A DNA stretch of 64,000 nt, taken from assembly GCA_016708105.1 (NCBI GenBank), contig JADJGJ010000004.1:186001-250000 (forward strand). The letters run 5' to 3'. A program made the translations under genes and the position numbers. The notes under the pieces are model-generated. The model was given only the letters and a program-made list of their open reading frames with translations. It was not told the DNA's origin and ran no database searches. The DNA is from Crocinitomicaceae bacterium (GTDB lineage Bacteria; Bacteroidota; Bacteroidia; Flavobacteriales_D; Crocinitomicaceae). Each line of letters starts with the position of its first letter. The first letter of the stretch is position 1. Of this stretch, positions 26,946 through 36,157 are shown piece by piece.

Positions 26946-28510
26946 AAATTCAATACTTCCACAGGGGTAACCTTGAAACCGTTGATTTTAATTATTTCTC
27001 CGTTTTTATAAATGATTTCTTCTGTTTTTTCTCCCATTTGATCATAGGTGCGCCAAAATCCATGCTTCACACCACCCACATATTTTCCACTCATCTTTTT
27101 TATTCCGTTTTGATGATACCAAGTGTGTTTTCCTTTAGGTGTGCCCTCTTCAAACTGACCGGTAAAGGCAATTTTTCCGTTTAAGTAATAGTGAATCCAT
27201 AAACCGTTGGGCTGCCCTACAGTGAATGAGCCTACCTCTTTATGATCTCCAACTTGATAAAACCATTCTCCTTCTTGTAAGCCGGCATAATATTCTCCTC
27301 TGGCTATTTCATTTCCTACAGAATCAAATTCTGTCATCATACCCTCAAGCAAACCGTAAGCATTATAAGTTTCTGTTCTTCCTAATTGTCCGTTTGGATA
27401 ATACCAATTCCACATACCAAATGGAATATCTTTCCTATATTTTCCCTCTTGTTCTTTTTTGCCATTTTCATAATAGTATACCCAGGCGTCTTCTTTCACA
27501 CCATTGTTGTATGTGCCGGTGCATTTTATTTTTTGTGAACGATAGTAGAAAGTCCATTGTCCTGTTCGGGTTCCATCATACAATATCATACCCTCTGCCA
27601 CTAGTGTATCTTGTTCATATAAATAACCATTCACCAGGGTTCCGTCTTCACTGTATTCTCTGAAAATTCCGTTTTTTAATCCATTGGTCATACCGCCAAT
27701 TAGTTTGGTTTTTCCACCGGGATAATATTCTTTGTACAACTCAATAAGTCCAATATCAGAAATCGTGCTGGTGCTATCACTTGTCATGTCTTGCATTGAG
27801 ATGAGTTTTCCTTTTGGGTTATATAATTTTTCAATGCCTGATTTTTGTCCGTTTCTATATGCGGTTTCACTTTTAATGGTGCCGTCTCCGTAATATTCTC
27901 GCCATACTCCGGTTTTTTCACCGTATTCATTGAGGCGGTTGTATTCTTCTCGTTTTTTTAGATATCCATGATCGTAAATTTCTTCTGTTATGATGTTACC
28001 GGCTGTATTATATTCAACCGCAAGGCCTGTTTCTTGCCCATCAGCGAACTGAATTGTTTTTTTAATGTTCCCGTTTGGATAATACCACATCTGTTCGCCT
28101 TGAAGCACATCATTGACATAAAACATTTCTACTACAACTAACCCAAGTGTATCAAACTTAACCGCGCAGCCGTTTTTTTTATCGTTTACATATTCGTATT
28201 GTGTTGTTTTGCGCCCTTGTTCATCATAAAACACCCAGGTGCTATCAGAAAGCCCTGCGCGTTTTTTGCCTATTGATTTTAATACACCTGTTTCATAATA
28301 TGCTTTCCATACGCCTTCAGGTTTTCCATTAACAAACATTCCTTCACTGGCCACCGCGCCGCCGGGGAAGTAGAAAATGTTATATCCATTATTATTTATG
28401 TCCTGGGCGAAAATTTTGTTAATAACTAAGGCAAATAATAAAAAAATATAAATCTTCTTTTTTTTGAAAATCTGAAAGGAAAGTATGTTATAGTTATTAG
28501 GGCTGTTCAT
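26942..28510 (-). CDS. Exported MORN/YwqK-like repeat protein
   Basis: I set the start at the ATG at 28510 (MNSPNNYNILSF), because a -7-like TACCTTTA lies about 30 bp before it; an ATG at 28570 is possible. A signal peptide-like helix (KIYIFLLFALVINKIFAQ) leads into about fifteen repeats of the type GVWKAYYETGVLKS or GMWNWYYPNGQLGRTETYN, roughly 23 residues each (MORN_2). Automatic tools label such proteins YwqK antitoxin, but nothing here shows toxin-antitoxin activity. It is translationally coupled to the kinase and could supply or modulate its periplasmic signal (inference). Confidence 0.85.
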   Translation of the reverse strand: MNSPNNYNILSFQIFKKKKIYIFLLFALVINKIFAQDINNNGYNIFYFPGGAVASEGMFVNGKPEGVWKAYYETGVLKSIGKKRAGLSDSTWVFYDEQGRKTTQYEYVNDKKNGCAVKFDTLGLVVVEMFYVNDVLQGEQMWYYPNGNIKKTIQFADGQETGLAVEYNTAGNIITEEIYDHGYLKKREEYNRLNEYGEKTGVWREYYGDGTIKSETAYRNGQKSGIEKLYNPKGKLISMQDMTSDSTSTISDIGLIELYKEYYPGGKTKLIGGMTNGLKNGIFREYSEDGTLVNGYLYEQDTLVAEGMILYDGTRTGQWTFYYRSQKIKCTGTYNNGVKEDAWVYYYENGKKEQEGKYRKDIPFGMWNWYYPNGQLGRTETYNAYGLLEGMMTEFDSVGNEIARGEYYAGLQEGEWFYQVGDHKEVGSFTVGQPNGLWIHYYLNGKIAFTGQFEEGTPKGKHTWYHQNGIKKMSGKYVGGVKHGFWRTYDQMGEKTEEIIYKNGEIIKINGFKVTPVEVLNL

Positions 28511-28933
28511 TTGTTCAAAACTCGGGGGCAGGAATTTGGATTTTAAAGGTATGTCTTTTTTTGAATACATTATCAACAGGCATCACTTAGTCTAAACTCT
28601 TGTTGCTGTTAGTGATTCGCTTTTATAAACAATATGGTTGTTTGGTGATCTTGTGAATAAATACCGTGTTATCAATTATTTTTTTGTGTGTGTAAGTGGC
28701 TCTTAAGTTTTATTGTTTCAAACAGCAACAATTGAATTATTTGTATAGCTGAAATTAATTTCTGATAAACAAAGATTTTTCTGTTTTTTTATTGCACATG
28801 TTATAAAGCCCGATTAACATTTAGTTTAACAAGTTATGAAGGTTATTTGTTTAAGCAGGCACAGTTGAAAATTAACCCTATGAAATCAAGGTAAACAAAA
28901 CTGAAACTAGTAGCTTTGAAAAAAAATAACAAC
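28511..28933. other. AT-rich divergent intergenic region
   Basis: It separates the MORN-kinase-regulator operon from rpiB. On the minus strand TACCTTTA (about 28547-28554) may be the operon -7 box. On the plus strand TAGCTTTG at 28911-28918 is the likely -7 box of rpiB. One sequence matching a DnaA box in reverse (TGTGAATAA, 28652-28660) is present but unclustered. Confidence 0.4.
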
Positions 28934-29368
28934 ATGTCAAAACTTGTACCTATTGGCTGTGATCATGCCGGTTATGAATTGAAAGAGGCAATCAAACAAC
29001 ATCTTATTCAAAAAGGTTATGAAGTACAAGATGTTGGTGCGTATAGTACTGAAAGTATTGATTATCCTGATTATGGTCATCCCGTAGCTCATTTAGTTGA
29101 AAGCAATATTGGCATGTTAGGTATTGTTATTTGCGGCAGCGGCAACGGAATAAATATGACCGTGAATAAACACCAAGGAATACGATCAGCACTTTGCTGG
29201 AACAAAGAAATAGCTGCATTAGCAAGACAACATAATAACGCCAACATCATTGCCTTACCTGCCCGTTTTATTTCAGTGGCTGATGGTATTGAAATGGTAG
29301 ATACTTTCTTTAATACAGATTTTGAAGGAGGCAGGCACCAAAAGAGAATAGATAAAATTCCTTGTTAG
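28934..29368 (+). CDS. rpiB: Ribose-5-phosphate isomerase B
   Basis: A 144-residue enzyme interconverting ribose-5-phosphate and ribulose-5-phosphate in the pentose phosphate pathway. The start MSKLVPIGCDHAGYELKEAI contains the family CDHAGYE motif. The catalytic Cys67 is in VICGSGNGINM, and DYPDYGHPVA and RSALCWN complete the LacA/RpiB signature. The start codon is the ATG at 28934; the TTG 18 nt upstream overlaps the -7 box and is unlikely. Confidence 0.95.
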   Translation: MSKLVPIGCDHAGYELKEAIKQHLIQKGYEVQDVGAYSTESIDYPDYGHPVAHLVESNIGMLGIVICGSGNGINMTVNKHQGIRSALCWNKEIAALARQHNNANIIALPARFISVADGIEMVDTFFNTDFEGGRHQKRIDKIPC

Positions 29369-29429
29369 GTTGAATTTATATTAGCTTATAATCTTCAATT
29401 AAGCAGATTACTGAGAATAAAAGCAGAAA

Positions 29430-30653
29430 TTATTCTTTAATTAAAGCATCAACAAAGGCATTTGTTTCTGAAACAAAGTTTGTGTAGTATTGCCCAGTGC
29501 CGGGTCCGCTAAAGCCGGTATGTATTTTACGTACACTACCTTTTTTATCAAGAAAAATCAAAGTGGGAAAAGAACTGATATTATTAAGTTGAGGGAATAA
29601 TTCAGCAGCACATAATTTACAGGCATCGCCGCCTATTAAAAATGTAAAAGGCAAATCAAGAGACTCTTTATATTTTGTCACTTTTTCAATCTTTCCTTCC
29701 ACTGTTTTTTGAGTTTCAAACGTGATTGATATAATAGCTAACTCATTTTTATAACTAGCATACAAATCTTTCAGATAATTACTTTCATCAAGGCAATTTG
29801 GACACCAAGTGCCCATTAATTGTATTAATACAACTTTATTTTTTAATGATTCATTAGGATACGTATAGGTTGTACCATCAATATTTTGCAGTTGAAAACT
29901 GATGGGTTTTTCATTCACCATAAAAGTTAACGAGTCAGGATCAGAAAGTTCAAAATCATCATTAGGCACAGCCATCCATGTAGTTTTATAATGGTTACCT
30001 GAATGAAAATCACCCCAAAGCGTATCGTTTTTTAATTGAGCTCTGAATAAAAAAGCATGTGATCCATCAAAGCATGAGAGATATAAACTATCACCTACTG
30101 TTGCTCCGGATAAAAATCTATAATCTCCGGTTTCAGTGAGAAAAGTGCCGTGCAATAAATTCGTGTTTTGCTCTGAGTTAGGATAGTTAAATAAGCCAAT
30201 TGCTTTTTCAGACTCTCCTTTATAATCAAAGGTTACTTCCCATTTTCTATGATTCAATAACTGTTTTGAATCCAGAGGATAATAAGCGTCGCTTGTATAA
30301 TGGGATGTAAATTTTACATGGTAGGTATCAGATTTTGCTTTGTTATACCAGGCGCCCTCAATATGAGTTTTATCCACTATGATAAAGCATAATTCTGAAT
30401 CAAATGTTGGAAACCTGACAACAATTGAATCACCCGTTTGTTTGATATCTTGCAGGTGAATTGACTCAAAACCGTTATAAATTATGAGCTCACCGGGCTT
30501 TCCTTTTTCAAATTGGAATATAGAAGGTAGTATAATGTTTTGAGCTAATTCAAATTGGGTAAGCCATGTGCCGTATTTAATTTTGGCAGCAAACCCTTGA
30601 GTTGATATAAGGCATACCAACAATAAGCAGCGATGTAATGCGTTTCTAATCAT
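29430..30653 (-). CDS. Exported TlpA/ResA-like thioredoxin-family protein
   Basis: A 407-residue protein with a signal peptide (MIRNALHRCLLLVCLISTQG) from the ATG at 30653. Residues to about 260 have no named domain and include a lipocalin-like beta-rich part. The C-terminal ~150 residues are an AhpC/Redoxin-type thioredoxin fold with the active-site motif GTWCPNCLDE near residue 284 and FPTLIFLDKKGSV. It probably reduces disulfides or acts in stress defence in the periplasm. Substrate unknown. Confidence 0.88.
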   Translation of the reverse strand: MIRNALHRCLLLVCLISTQGFAAKIKYGTWLTQFELAQNIILPSIFQFEKGKPGELIIYNGFESIHLQDIKQTGDSIVVRFPTFDSELCFIIVDKTHIEGAWYNKAKSDTYHVKFTSHYTSDAYYPLDSKQLLNHRKWEVTFDYKGESEKAIGLFNYPNSEQNTNLLHGTFLTETGDYRFLSGATVGDSLYLSCFDGSHAFLFRAQLKNDTLWGDFHSGNHYKTTWMAVPNDDFELSDPDSLTFMVNEKPISFQLQNIDGTTYTYPNESLKNKVVLIQLMGTWCPNCLDESNYLKDLYASYKNELAIISITFETQKTVEGKIEKVTKYKESLDLPFTFLIGGDACKLCAAELFPQLNNISSFPTLIFLDKKGSVRKIHTGFSGPGTGQYYTNFVSETNAFVDALIKE

Positions 30654-30794
30654 TGTATAATACTCTCTAAAACAGAGTATTGATAGGGTTTTTACGGGTG
30701 TTAACTGTGATAAAGATAGAATTTTTGAAAAAAATCTCAAGCCCCGTGCAACTTTTAATTGGTTATATTGGTCTCTATTATTGAAAGCTTAAGC

Positions 30795-31349
30795 ATGACG
30801 GATGAACAACTAGTGAAAGAATGTGTGTCCGGTAATACGATTGCTCAGAGAAAGTTCTATGATTTGTTTGCAAAAAAAATGATGGGTGTATGCCTGCGCT
30901 ATACTAATAATATTGAGGAAGCACAGGATGTATTGCAAGATGGATTTATTAAAATTTTTGGCAAACTGCATGATTTTGAAAGTAAAGGTTCTTTGGAAGG
31001 TTGGGTCAGACGCATTATGGTGAATACCGCTTTGGATCACTACCGCAAAAATAAAAAGCATCAGAATGATTTAGATGTGGATGTGGTTGGATACAAGCTT
31101 GAAAAAGATGATTACATAATTGAAGCCATAACGGCTGAAGACTTACTTAAAATAATTCAGGCCATTCCTGAAGGATACCGGCTGGTGTTTAACTTGTTTG
31201 CTATTGAAGGTTATTCACACAAAGAAATTGCTGAGCGATTAGGCGTTACTGAGAGTACATCAAAATCTCAATACTCTAGGGCTAAAAGCCTATTAAGAAG
31301 ATTGTTGATTGAAAATAATATTGTAGAAGAAAGTGAAAGAGAATACTAA
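30795..31349 (+). CDS. ECF-type RNA polymerase sigma factor
   Basis: A 184-residue sigma-70 family protein from the ATG at 30795. Region 2 is near residues 20-85 (RYTNNIEEAQDVLQDGFIKI), and region 4 at 115-170 contains the helix-turn-helix GYSHKEIAERLGVTESTSKS. Regions 1 and 3 are absent, as in ECF sigma factors. Its stop overlaps the next gene by 17 bp, which makes the next gene product a strong candidate regulatory partner. Confidence 0.93.
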   Translation: MTDEQLVKECVSGNTIAQRKFYDLFAKKMMGVCLRYTNNIEEAQDVLQDGFIKIFGKLHDFESKGSLEGWVRRIMVNTALDHYRKNKKHQNDLDVDVVGYKLEKDDYIIEAITAEDLLKIIQAIPEGYRLVFNLFAIEGYSHKEIAERLGVTESTSKSQYSRAKSLLRRLLIENNIVEESEREY

Positions 31350-32394
31350 CATAGAAGATTTATTCAGACAGAAGTTTGAGAACTTCCAGCCACAGGTTGA
31401 TCCTAGTGTTTGGGCAGGCATACAGTCTGGTGTGGCTACTACTACAGCGGTTACAACCGGCATGTCTGCCATGCTAAAAATTGGTTTGGTTTCAGGAGGT
31501 ATTATTGCAGCTTCAGTTGCAACTTGGTATTTCGGTTTTTATGAATCTAATCAAAATCAATCTCTTCCGGCTCAACAAAACGTGACAGAAGTTTTGCCTG
31601 ATGAACAATCGGAAAATGAACAACCACTAATCATTGTAAACGATGTGAATGATCCGGTAATCCAAGAAAACAGAGAAAAAATTGAAAAAGAATTGAGAAA
31701 CAACCATCTTGATCAGTCTAATACAAATACATCAGGATTTAATACAACGCAAAATACAAATACTATTAATGGTTCAACAGAAACCAACACCAATATTCAA
31801 ACACAACCTGAATCTCAGTATACTGAAAACAATACCGTGGTTGAAATTGAAGAGATTGAGCTGAAAGAAAAATTGGTGCCAACAGGAAGAATGGAAATTG
31901 ATCAGCAAAGCAATTACGTACCCGCACAAGTAAGTTTTGTTTCAAATGCCCGCAATCAAAAAGAAGTTAAATGGTATTTTGGTGACGGAACAGAAACAAC
32001 CGGTAATGAAACAAAACATACCTATACACAACCCGGTAAGTACACGGTAAAAATGGTAGTGGTGGGTTCTGATAAAATCAATTATGAAGAATCACAAGAA
32101 ATTGTGGTTGCCAGCAAATCAAGTATAGACAATGTGCCAAACGTTATTACACCAAATGGTGATCGTATTAATGACGTGTTCAGTATTAAAGCAACCAATA
32201 TTGAAACATTCATGATCAGCATTCGTGATCAACGGGGTAATGAAATTTACTCATCTCAAGATGTTGATTTCACTTGGGAAGGAACCGATTATGATGGAAA
32301 TGTTGTAGAAAAAGGAATGTATACCTATCAAATCATTGCTGAAGGAACTGACGGTAGCGTAATCAAATTGCCGGGGTTAATCTACGTTGAATAA
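31333..32394 (+). CDS. Membrane PKD/CHU_C protein, candidate anti-sigma partner
   Basis: A 353-residue protein starting at the GTG at 31333, inside the sigma gene. An N-terminal cytoplasmic segment of about 45 residues (NIEDLFRQKFENFQPQVDPS) precedes one transmembrane helix (MLKIGLVSGGIIAASVATWY). A Gln/Asn-rich linker leads to a PKD domain (EVKWYFGDGTET, HTYTQPGKYTVKMVV) and a gliding-motility-associated C-terminal domain (VITPNGDRINDVFSI, MYTYQIIAEGTDG). The N-terminal part resembles anti-sigma proteins in size and position only. A CHU_C domain on a membrane-anchored protein is unusual. Confidence 0.8.
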   Translation: MKENTNIEDLFRQKFENFQPQVDPSVWAGIQSGVATTTAVTTGMSAMLKIGLVSGGIIAASVATWYFGFYESNQNQSLPAQQNVTEVLPDEQSENEQPLIIVNDVNDPVIQENREKIEKELRNNHLDQSNTNTSGFNTTQNTNTINGSTETNTNIQTQPESQYTENNTVVEIEEIELKEKLVPTGRMEIDQQSNYVPAQVSFVSNARNQKEVKWYFGDGTETTGNETKHTYTQPGKYTVKMVVVGSDKINYEESQEIVVASKSSIDNVPNVITPNGDRINDVFSIKATNIETFMISIRDQRGNEIYSSQDVDFTWEGTDYDGNVVEKGMYTYQIIAEGTDGSVIKLPGLIYVE

Positions 32395-32422
32395 AGAGTT
32401 TATTTATTCTAAAATCTGAGAG

Positions 32423-32452
32423 TGGGTGTTTAGTATTTAAGCACCCATTTTT
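32423..32452 (+). terminator. Intrinsic terminator of the sigma/PKD operon
   Basis: The 10-bp stem TGGGTGTTTA/TAAGCACCCA (one G-T pair) has a 5-nt loop, followed by five T. It overlaps the stop of the convergent CapA gene. Confidence 0.75.
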
Positions 32453-33572
32453 CATTTTCATAAACGTATTCACCAACATTCAGATTTTGCTCTTTAAACA
32501 AGCTGCGCGAATCAGAAATGAACAGTTTCATTTGATTATAACTAGTTTCTCCGTCAAAAAATTCAGGCTTGTTTTCATACTTTGCGGCGGGTAAAATATA
32601 ATATTTCTTGCTGCCGTTTTCTATAGGAGTGTACACCCAGGTTAATATGTGTCCGGCTTCTGAAATAAAGGTGGTGCCGGATTCTTTTGTTAAGGTTAAT
32701 TTAATCATGGCGCCGCCGTCTTTTTTCCGGTCGCGTTGATTTGAAACAAAATTACCCAATGAATACACAATTAATTTTTCTTGCCCTTTTGCATCTGTTT
32801 GCTTTTCAAGTACCATCTTTTGTAATACATGTGGATGTGACCCAATAATAATATCCGCACCCTGTTCAAATAAATATTTACCCATGTTAATTTGCCAGGT
32901 GCCTGCGTTTGATTCATATTCATTTCCCCAATGGGTAACAACAATAATTTTATCTGCCTTTCTTGTTTTAGCAATCTCCATGTCTTTTGCAATTTGCTCT
33001 TTATCCAAAAGATTCACAATGGTTGGTGCAGGCACGTTGATTCCGTTTGTTCCATAGGTGTAGTTAAGAATAGCAAACCTGAAACAATCATGCTCAATAA
33101 TAAAGGGTGTGGTTGTTTTTCTTTCAACAGAATCACGATAAGTGCCCGTGTGTAAAATTTGGAGTGAGTCAAGTACGTCTAATGTTCTCACAATACCCTG
33201 CCCCCCCCTATCACAACTGTGATTATTTGCGGTAACAAAAATATCTACACCGGCATTTTTACAACCTACCGCTAATTCATCAGGTGAACTAAACTGAGGA
33301 TATCCGCTATAGGGAGGCCCTGCTAAGGTTACTTCCAAATTAGCAATGGTATAATCTGCATCACGCATCTCGTCTTGTATGTATTTAAAGCAATGGTTGT
33401 AATCATACGTATTACTGTTTTTGTCAAGTGCTGATGTTATTTGTGGGCCGTGTCCCATCACATCGCCTATGAAAAGCAAACTCACCTTTCCACTGGTGGT
33501 ATCAGGGTTTGATTGGCTATAGCTTAATGAATAAACGGCAATGACAAGCAATAATGAGAATATAGTTTTCAT
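32430..33572 (-). CDS. CapA/PGA_cap family putative phosphatase-fold protein
   Basis: A 380-residue exported protein from the ATG at 33572, with signal peptide MKTIFSLLLVIAVYSLSYSQ. It carries the family motifs LLFIGDVMGHGPQI, ADYTIANLEVTL, TANNHSCDRGG, VVTHWGNEYE, IIGSHPHVLQ and YSLGNFVSNQ of the calcineurin-like metallophosphatase fold. Members act in poly-gamma-glutamate capsule synthesis or remain undefined. There is no capsule operon here, so the role is open. Confidence 0.9.
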   Translation of the reverse strand: MKTIFSLLLVIAVYSLSYSQSNPDTTSGKVSLLFIGDVMGHGPQITSALDKNSNTYDYNHCFKYIQDEMRDADYTIANLEVTLAGPPYSGYPQFSSPDELAVGCKNAGVDIFVTANNHSCDRGGQGIVRTLDVLDSLQILHTGTYRDSVERKTTTPFIIEHDCFRFAILNYTYGTNGINVPAPTIVNLLDKEQIAKDMEIAKTRKADKIIVVTHWGNEYESNAGTWQINMGKYLFEQGADIIIGSHPHVLQKMVLEKQTDAKGQEKLIVYSLGNFVSNQRDRKKDGGAMIKLTLTKESGTTFISEAGHILTWVYTPIENGSKKYYILPAAKYENKPEFFDGETSYNQMKLFISDSRSLFKEQNLNVGEYVYENEKWVLKY

Positions 33573-33720
33573 AATCAAATACAAGTATTTATCTGTGTTC
33601 TGTACGAATTAAATGCCAAATTGATACATCAGCGCAAATAATTACTCAAGTAACTCTTAGAATAAATTGCAGCAAGTGTATGATGATATGTTGGAATTGT
33701 AGTTTAATTTTGACTTAGTG

Positions 33721-36054
33721 ATGAAGCATTTGTTTTTTGTTGTATTTATTTTTTGGTCGTTGATCTCTCTGGGTCAAACTGACAGCGCCCGATTGGTTTT
33801 TGAACCGGTGGGCGGCATTTTTGATAAGCCTCAGCAAATTACCTTGTCTTCTGAATTAGTTAATGCCCGCATCTATTATACAATAGATGGTTCTACCCCA
33901 ACATCAGCATCAATAAAATACACCAAGCCTATAAGTGTGAGTACGGTTGCTGTAATACGCGCTGTGGCTTATGGTGATAACGGTCAGTCACGGGTAATTA
34001 CTAATTCATATTTCTGTGATAGAAAATACACCTTGCCAATTGTTTCAATTACTACTGATCCGGCTAATTTATGGGATTACGCAAGCGGAATTTACGTGAT
34101 GGGTTGTTGTGCTGATACCGTGCCGCCTTATCTAGGCGCAAATTTTTGGTATGACTGGGAACGTAAAGCAAATGTAGAAATGTATGAACCTACCGGTGAA
34201 TGTGCATTTAACCAGGTTGCCGGTATTGGGGTATTTGGTGGTTTCAGTAAGGGGTTACCACAAAAATCTCTCTACGTTACAGCGCGTGATAAATACGGTA
34301 AGGATCGTTTTGAATATCCTATTTTCCCTGAAAGAAAGATGGATTCATACAAATCATTTGTATTGAGAAATGCCGGTGGTGATTTTGGTAAAACACATTT
34401 TCGTGATGCGTTCATGACTCAACTTGCAAAGCCTACAGGTCTCGCAATTCAGGCATATAGGCCGGCAATTGTTTTTCTCAATGGTCAATATTGGGGCATT
34501 CAAAACCTGAGAGAAAAAGTAAACGAACATTATTTGGAAGATAATTTTGGAATTGATAAAGACAATGTGGATTTAATGGAGCACAGAGATGGTGCTAAGC
34601 ACGGCAACTCAAAAGCATATAAGTATCTTCTCAATTTTCTAGCAAACAAAGATCTGAAAGATGATCAGGTGATTGAAGAATTAAGAAAACTCATGGATAT
34701 TGAAAATTATATGAGTTACAACATAGCTGAAATCTATTCTGACAACAGAGATGCCGGGGGGAATATCAGATATTACAAAGAGAGAAATGATTCTTCTCAA
34801 TGGCGCTGGATTTTTTATGATACTGAGATGGGATTAGGCAATAACAACCCGAACGGATATAAAAATAATACGCTCAAAAAATTTACCTCGGTCAACAATG
34901 AAATATGGCCTGATCCACCTTGGTCAACATTTATAATTCGCAGTTTGTTATCAAATAAAAAATTGGAAACTGAATACATAAATCTTTTTGCTGATCAGTT
35001 AAACACCGTGTATCACGCTGATACCGCTGTGCGTCTGATGAATAAAATTGCAGACGGGATTAGGGCTGAAATTCCTTTTCATCAAAAAAGATGGGGCACC
35101 ACCGTAAAGGCATGGGAAGAAAACGTACAGGTATTAAAAACCTTTATTACCCGTCGCCCATACTATTTGCGCCTGTTCATCATGGAAAAATTTAATTTGG
35201 AAGACACGGCTTTTGTAAGTGTGCAATATCCTGGAAATGTTTATGGAGACATTTACCTGAACAGCCTAGAAATTAAAAGAAATTTTGAAGGTGTTTATTT
35301 CACCGGGGTGCCAATTAAAGTAACTGCAAAACCGAAACATGATTATGAATTTGTTGGCTGGAAAGGCAGAAATGAAAAGACGCCTGAACTAACAATTAAT
35401 CTTTCTGAAGATGTTGAATTGGTTCCAATATTTCAGGCAAAGCGCAAGAGTGTTTGGTCAGACAGTATTATTTTCAATGAAATTTGTTTTTATCAAGCTG
35501 AATCAGATTCAACAGGTGATTGGGTTGAATTATATAATCGTTCAAGCATGTCAGTTGATTTAAGTGGTTGGGTTTTCACTGATAACGCATACAAAAAGGG
35601 ATTCACCGTGCCAAACGGGGTTATTCTAAATCCGCGACATTTCAGTTTATTGGCACAGTACGCTGAACGTGTATTGTCTGATAGTGTAAGCGCGGTGGGT
35701 AATTTTGAATTCGGTCTTTCACGTAAAGGAGAGCATTTAAAATTGTATGATGCAGAGGGATATTTGGTAGATTCACTCACGTATAAGGGTTATAAAGAGG
35801 AAGAATTTAATGGTCGTTCTGGTTCCATTAGTTTGGTTCACCCTGATTCATTGCGCAGCAGCAAAACCGCTTGGATAAAAGAGGACATAAGTGCGGGCAA
35901 ACATTCAAAATCATACCTTGACTACTTGCATGAACAAAAGGAAAAAGCATATTGGACAAAGGTTTTCTACATTGGAGGTGGCGGGTTTTTTTTTATATTG
36001 GCAGGTGGTCTGTTATTCTTCCGGTACTTTAAAAAGAGGCGTAATTTGAATTAA
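33721..36054 (+). CDS. CotH kinase family protein with lamin-tail-like domain
   Basis: A 777-residue protein with signal peptide MKHLFFVVFIFWSLISLGQ. A chitobiase/FN3-associated domain (residues 20-95, YYTIDGSTPTSASIKYTKPI) precedes the CotH kinase core (about 170-400: SFVLRNAGGDFGKTHFRDAF and FLNGQYWGIQNLREKVNEHY). An InlB/Flg_new-like region (HDYEFVGWKGRNEKTPELTI), a lamin-tail domain (DWVELYNRSSMSVDLSGWVF) and a C-terminal transmembrane helix (FFFILAGGLLFFRYF) follow. CotH kinases phosphorylate proteins in some spore formers; here the target is unknown. Confidence 0.9.
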   Translation: MKHLFFVVFIFWSLISLGQTDSARLVFEPVGGIFDKPQQITLSSELVNARIYYTIDGSTPTSASIKYTKPISVSTVAVIRAVAYGDNGQSRVITNSYFCDRKYTLPIVSITTDPANLWDYASGIYVMGCCADTVPPYLGANFWYDWERKANVEMYEPTGECAFNQVAGIGVFGGFSKGLPQKSLYVTARDKYGKDRFEYPIFPERKMDSYKSFVLRNAGGDFGKTHFRDAFMTQLAKPTGLAIQAYRPAIVFLNGQYWGIQNLREKVNEHYLEDNFGIDKDNVDLMEHRDGAKHGNSKAYKYLLNFLANKDLKDDQVIEELRKLMDIENYMSYNIAEIYSDNRDAGGNIRYYKERNDSSQWRWIFYDTEMGLGNNNPNGYKNNTLKKFTSVNNEIWPDPPWSTFIIRSLLSNKKLETEYINLFADQLNTVYHADTAVRLMNKIADGIRAEIPFHQKRWGTTVKAWEENVQVLKTFITRRPYYLRLFIMEKFNLEDTAFVSVQYPGNVYGDIYLNSLEIKRNFEGVYFTGVPIKVTAKPKHDYEFVGWKGRNEKTPELTINLSEDVELVPIFQAKRKSVWSDSIIFNEICFYQAESDSTGDWVELYNRSSMSVDLSGWVFTDNAYKKGFTVPNGVILNPRHFSLLAQYAERVLSDSVSAVGNFEFGLSRKGEHLKLYDAEGYLVDSLTYKGYKEEEFNGRSGSISLVHPDSLRSSKTAWIKEDISAGKHSKSYLDYLHEQKEKAYWTKVFYIGGGGFFFILAGGLLFFRYFKKRRNLN

Positions 36055-36157
36055 TTCCCCGCGAATTCCCAACGTTCGGAAATCGAGATTCATCGAAAAT
36101 AACCTAAAAAGGCAACTACGGAAAGTCTTTTCTCGTATCTTAGTCTGTGTCTAACCC

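Noticed and set aside
26942..28510. YwqK-type antitoxin of a toxin-antitoxin pair
   Set aside because: The protein is exported and repetitive, and its neighbours are signalling genes, not a toxin.
28511..28933. Possible oriC
   Set aside because: Only one DnaA-box-like sequence and no cluster, and dnaA or dnaN is not nearby.
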